The notes under the pieces are model-generated. The model had not been told where the DNA came from. It saw nothing but the letters and a program-made list of their open reading frames with translations, and ran no database searches. A program made the translations under genes and the position numbers. 62,689 bases of DNA from Saliphagus infecundisoli (GTDB lineage Archaea; Halobacteriota; Halobacteria; Halobacteriales; Natrialbaceae), in NCBI RefSeq assembly GCF_020177375.1, contig NZ_JAIWHV010000022.1:1-62689 (forward strand). The letters are read 5' to 3'. Numbering within the stretch: position 1 is the first letter of the stretch; the number at the start of each line of letters is the position of its first letter. Below are positions 59,392-62,689 of this stretch, piece by piece.

Positions 59392-61059
59392 CTGGGCACC
59401 CTCCGCGCGTACCGACGGTTCGTCCTCGTCGCCGGACGATTCCTTCCCCTCCTGCTCGCCTACGCCCGCGACCGCCGGCGCTTCCTGTTGTTCGGCCGGC
59501 CGCGCCGGGTCGGGGGCGAGGTCCGCCGCGAGCGCGCGACCCGCCTGCTCGACTCGCTGCTGACCCTCGGGCCGACGTTCATCAAACTCGGCCAGTTGCT
59601 CTCGACCCGCCCCGACGTCCTCCCGCCCCAGTACATCGAGGTGCTCTCGGCGCTCCAGGACGAGGTTCCCCCCGCCGACTGGGCCGACGCGAAGCCGGTC
59701 GTCGAGGCCGAACTCGGGCCCGTCGAGGAACGCTTCGAGACCTTCGACACCGACCCGATCAGCGGGGCGAGCCTGGGCCAGGTCTACCGCGCGGCGGTCG
59801 ACGGGCGGGAGGTCGCGGTGAAGGTCCGCCGGCCCGAGGTCGAGGAGTTAGTCGAGGCCGACCTCCGGGTGATCCGGTGGTCGCTTCCGATCCTGATGTA
59901 CTTCGTGGACGACTCCCGGGCGTTCTCCCTGGAGAACCTGGCCGACGAGTTCGCCCGGACGATCCGCGAGGAGATGGACTACGAGCGCGAGGCGACGATG
60001 CTCGCCGAGATCCGGTCGAACTTCGCGGGCGACGACCGCTTTGCCGTTCCGGCCGTAATCGAGAGCCACTCGGGCCCCCGCGTGCTGACGATGGAGTACG
60101 TCGGGGGAACGAAGATCAACGACGTCGAGGAGCTCGAGCGACGCGGGATCGACCGGAGCCGCATCGCCGAGAACTTGGAGCGGGCGTATCTCCGGATGAT
60201 CATCGACGACGGCGTCTTCCACGCCGATCCCCACCCCGGGAACCTCGCGGTCGACGACGAGGGCCGGATCGTCTTCTACGACTTCGGGATGTCCGGCCGG
60301 GTCGACGAGTTCGTCCAGGGGAAGATCGTCGAGTTCTACGTCGCCGTCGCCAACCGCGACACCGACGCCATCCTCGACGTCCTCATCGACATCGGCACGC
60401 TCTCGCCGGAAGCCGACCGCCAGGTGATGGCGGAGGTGATGGAACTCGCCATCGAGGACGCCCGCGGCGAGCACGTCGAGCAGTACCGCGTCCAGCAGAT
60501 CATCGGCCGGATCGAGGACTCGATCTACGAGTTCCCGTTCCGGCTTCCGGCGAACCTCGCTCTGGTACTGCGGGTCGCGACCGTCGTCGAAGGGGTCTGT
60601 GTCACGCTCGATCCCGACTTCGACTTCATCGACACCGCGACCGACTACCTCACCGAGCAGGGCTATCGCGAGGAGTCTGTCCGCCGGTATCTCGAGGAGG
60701 GCGGCGAACGGGTTCGGGAGTCGGCGGAGTCGGCGACCCGGATCCTCCCCAAGAGCGAGCGGGCCCTGGATCGCCTCGACCGGGACGACCTCTTCGTCCG
60801 GGTCGGCGTCGAGGACGCCGACCGGGCCTTCGAGAAACTGGCCAAGCGGCTCGTCTACGGCATGTTGCTGACGATGGGGCTGTTCTCGATCGGCGTCCTC
60901 TACGCGCTGGAGGTCCCCCTGGCGGCGATCGTCGCGGCGGTGTTTACCGCGGCCATCGGGATCCAGCTCTACCGATCGTTCCGCCAGCCCCGCCGGTCGC
61001 TCGGGTCGGCGCCCCAGTTCACCCGCCAGAACCTCCGCCAGCGCCGCGAGGACGACTGA
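59392..61059 (+). CDS. UbiB/ABC1-family atypical kinase, uncertain 5' end
   Basis: About 555 aa. Kinase-like motifs of the UbiB family: FIKLGQLLSTRPDVLP (KxGQ), SGASLGQVYRAAV (Ala-rich loop), VAVKVRRP (Lys), HADPHPGNLAVDDE and FYDFGMSGR. Two membrane helices end the protein (LVYGMLLTMGLFSIGVLYAL, IVAAVFTAAIGIQLY). The family works in isoprenoid quinone or lipid metabolism. Conserved N-terminal sequence (LRAYRRFVLVAGRFLPLLLA) begins at 59401, but no ATG, GTG or TTG lies in frame between the hsp20 stop (59376) and it. I chose CTG 59392, preceded by ggggtgg. A one-base deletion near 59391 would instead open a GTG start at 59382. TTG 59488 would lose the conserved region. Confidence 0.8.
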   Translation: MGTLRAYRRFVLVAGRFLPLLLAYARDRRRFLLFGRPRRVGGEVRRERATRLLDSLLTLGPTFIKLGQLLSTRPDVLPPQYIEVLSALQDEVPPADWADAKPVVEAELGPVEERFETFDTDPISGASLGQVYRAAVDGREVAVKVRRPEVEELVEADLRVIRWSLPILMYFVDDSRAFSLENLADEFARTIREEMDYEREATMLAEIRSNFAGDDRFAVPAVIESHSGPRVLTMEYVGGTKINDVEELERRGIDRSRIAENLERAYLRMIIDDGVFHADPHPGNLAVDDEGRIVFYDFGMSGRVDEFVQGKIVEFYVAVANRDTDAILDVLIDIGTLSPEADRQVMAEVMELAIEDARGEHVEQYRVQQIIGRIEDSIYEFPFRLPANLALVLRVATVVEGVCVTLDPDFDFIDTATDYLTEQGYREESVRRYLEEGGERVRESAESATRILPKSERALDRLDRDDLFVRVGVEDADRAFEKLAKRLVYGMLLTMGLFSIGVLYALEVPLAAIVAAVFTAAIGIQLYRSFRQPRRSLGSAPQFTRQNLRQRREDD

Positions 61060-61194
61060 GAGGCCCGGAGACGGCGATGTACCGGTCGATCGAAGCGAGG
61101 TAGTGCGATCGACGGTGCACCGACTCGTCTCCGACCCGAGGAGAGGGCCGACGGAAGCCGAAAACCGTTTTCCTCCCGCCGTCGAGAAAGGGGT

Positions 61195-62256
61195 ATGGCA
61201 TCCGATTACGAGGACCTCGCCGATCTCCCGGTGCGGATCGACGCCGTCTCGAGCCAGCGACGCGAGCGCGAGACCTCGAGTGGCTTCACCCGCGTGACCA
61301 CCGAGTTCGCGCTGACCGGCGGCGACGGGGAAGCCCACACCGGCCGCGGCGAGGACGTCACCTACGAGACCGCAGACCACGACGCCCTCGCCGAAAAGGG
61401 GCTCCCCGACCTCACGGGCGAGTTCACCGTCGACTCCTTCTCGGCCCGCCTCGACGACCTCGACCTGTTTCCCGAGCCGCCCGACCGCGAGGAGTTCCGG
61501 AACTACCGGCGGTGGGGCGTAGAGAGCGCGGCGCTCGACCTCGCGCTCCGTCAGGCCGATACCGACCTCGCCTCGGCGGTCGGCCGGAGCGCCGACCCGG
61601 TCCGGTTCGTCGCGAGCACGCGCCTGGGCGAGCCTCCGCGGATCGACCGGGTCGAGGAACTGCGCGAGCGGGTTCCCGGCCTCGAGTTCAAACTCGATCC
61701 CACCGCCGACTGGGACCGAGACCTCGTCGCCGCGCTCGCCGAGACCGGCGCCGTCCGGATCGCGGACCTGAAGGGGGCCTACGAGGGAACCGAAGTCGAC
61801 AACCCCGCCGACCCCGACCTCTACGAACTCGTCATCGAGGGCTTTCCGGAGGCGATCGTCGAGGACCCCGGGTTGACCGACGAGACCCGCGAGCTGTTCG
61901 AGGAGAACGAGGTCCGCTCGCGAACCTCCTGGGACGCCCCGATCCACGGGATCGACGACGTCCGCGCTCTCCCCTGGGAACCCGACTGGCTCAACATCAA
62001 GCCCTCCCGGTTCGGCTCGATCGAATCGCTCCTCGAAACGATCGACCACTGCGAGGAGCGCGGGATCTCCATGTACGGCGGCGGCCAGTTCGAACTCGGC
62101 GTCGGCCGCGGCCAGATCCAGACGCTGGCGGCGATCTACTACCCCGATACCCCGAACGACGTCGCGCCCCGGCGCTACAACGATCCCGCGGTCGCCGACG
62201 AACTGCCGGCGAGTCCCCTGGAGCCGCCGGCGGAGTCCGTCGGGTTCGGCCGATAG
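61195..62256 (+). CDS. Enolase-superfamily-like protein
   Basis: 353 aa. The barrel and spacing resemble mandelate racemase/muconate lactonising or o-succinylbenzoate synthase-like enzymes: RRWGVESAALDLALRQADTD, LEFKLDPTADWDRDLVAALA, AVRIADLKGAY (an ADLKGAY strand), EAIVEDPGL and WLNIKPSRFGSIESLL followed by MYGGGQFELGVGRGQIQ. The conserved metal-binding Asp/Glu positions plausibly include the acidic residues of ADLKG and VEDPG. Exact reaction unknown. It is the last gene before the AT-rich right end. Confidence 0.75.
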   Translation: MASDYEDLADLPVRIDAVSSQRRERETSSGFTRVTTEFALTGGDGEAHTGRGEDVTYETADHDALAEKGLPDLTGEFTVDSFSARLDDLDLFPEPPDREEFRNYRRWGVESAALDLALRQADTDLASAVGRSADPVRFVASTRLGEPPRIDRVEELRERVPGLEFKLDPTADWDRDLVAALAETGAVRIADLKGAYEGTEVDNPADPDLYELVIEGFPEAIVEDPGLTDETRELFEENEVRSRTSWDAPIHGIDDVRALPWEPDWLNIKPSRFGSIESLLETIDHCEERGISMYGGGQFELGVGRGQIQTLAAIYYPDTPNDVAPRRYNDPAVADELPASPLEPPAESVGFGR

Positions 62257-62689
62257 AGAACCCGGTACTGGATTCCGGACGTCGTTCGTCAGTACTCGAC
62301 ATCGCTCGGTAGAGCAGGTAGGTGTGACCTTAGTAGAGTACAGAGCGACGGCAGAATCGCGCGCAGTTTCAGCGTCGCGGTAGAGTGGTCTGATTGCCTA
62401 CGACTGGAGGGAAATGTATATGAGTTGCGACGAAAGAACGGCATATGTGTACGTGCCCTGCGAAGTCCGTCAGCCGTTTCAAAACGGACTCTTTCACTTT
62501 GCCAAATCCCACCACACGGTGATGAAGTAGAATGGGTGACGATGGCCTCTCAATTAACGGCCGACCCTACCAAGTCTCGTGTTGTTGAGTGCTGAGACAG
62601 GATTGGTACAGACAGATAGATAATACGTTTGCAGTCGAGCGGGGTGTTTTTAGCAGATTTATTAGATAATTAGAACAGTCTATGTTTAA
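62257..62689. other. AT-rich terminal stretch, no supported gene
   Basis: About 430 nt with lower GC than the genes on its left and no convincing frame; only a 25-codon frame at 62445-62522 is present. Two mutually exclusive hairpins overlap here: arms 62464-62470/62484-62490 (agtccgt with acggact) and 62474-62479/62482-62487 (ccgttt with aaacgg). No T-run follows, so they do not form an obvious terminator. The base composition matches the IS-rich left edge, suggesting another variable boundary. Confidence 0.5.

Noticed and set aside
62445-62522. A 25-codon frame at the right edge with two Cys residues near its start
   Set aside because: Too short, no promoter of note, and overlapped by hairpins; left as undecided non-coding sequence.
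1-62689. CRISPR arrays, tRNA and rRNA genes
   Set aside because: No regularly spaced repeats and no cloverleaf or rRNA-like blocks were found in the intergenic spaces on reading.

Overview
The window is chromosomal DNA of an extremely halophilic archaeon (class Halobacteria). The support is uniformly high GC, very acidic proteins, TATA boxes placed about 25-30 nt before start codons (largely leaderless transcription), Tat-type secretion signals, and typical haloarchaeal families (TrmB and Bat-type regulators, MptE, siroheme-dependent heme genes, fused Opp ATPases). I cannot name genus or species from sequence alone. No rRNA, tRNA or CRISPR array was seen.

Layout. 1-2.3 kb is a more AT-rich insertion-sequence graveyard: 3' fragments of an IS630-type and an IS5-type transposase, a multicopper oxidase cut off exactly at the IS5-type element end, and a second decayed IS630 3' end. 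2.3-15 kb holds a CBS protein and a probable sugar locus: a TrmB regulator, a 66-aa membrane protein, an oligopeptide-type ABC importer (fused ATPase, two permeases, lipoprotein), and, divergently, two tandem GH13 alpha-glucosidases that share a gene-conversion-like tract. A 39-nt dyad lies between the divergent units. 14.8-23.5 kb is housekeeping and nucleic-acid metabolism: PbaB-like proteasome chaperone, methyltransferase, NSUN-type RNA m5C methyltransferase with a separate PUA-like partner, hydrolase, and the XPB helicase and Bax1 nuclease pair with two unrelated genes between them.

23.6-32.2 kb is the GrpE-DnaK-DnaJ chaperone cluster. DnaK and DnaJ are separated by a Bat-type regulator and a tight amino-acid permease/M20 peptidase/ornithine-alanine racemase operon. 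32.3-35.2 kb has a DJ-1 family protein, a degenerate AMP-binding protein and a MATE transporter. 35.4-42.5 kb looks like propionate/acyl-CoA handling: AMP-forming acyl-CoA synthetase, a divergent GNAT acetyltransferase, the methylmalonyl-CoA mutase large subunit and methylmalonyl-CoA epimerase, with an ABC exporter inserted. 42.6-44.5 kb has two pterin/folate genes.

44.5-54 kb contains an F420-type oxidoreductase, a 2-hydroxyacid dehydrogenase, a 50-aa zinc-ribbon protein, a ZIP transporter, the tetrapyrrole run ahbAB-sirC-hemA, pterin carbinolamine dehydratase, an LWR-salt type protein, a secreted beta-propeller and a HAD phosphatase. 54-58 kb has a Bat-type regulator and two MoeA paralogues, one fused to a periplasmic-binding-like domain. 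58-62.3 kb has a GIDE-domain membrane protein, a small heat-shock protein, a UbiB-type kinase whose start is problematic, and an enolase-superfamily protein. The last 430 nt are AT-rich with no supported gene.
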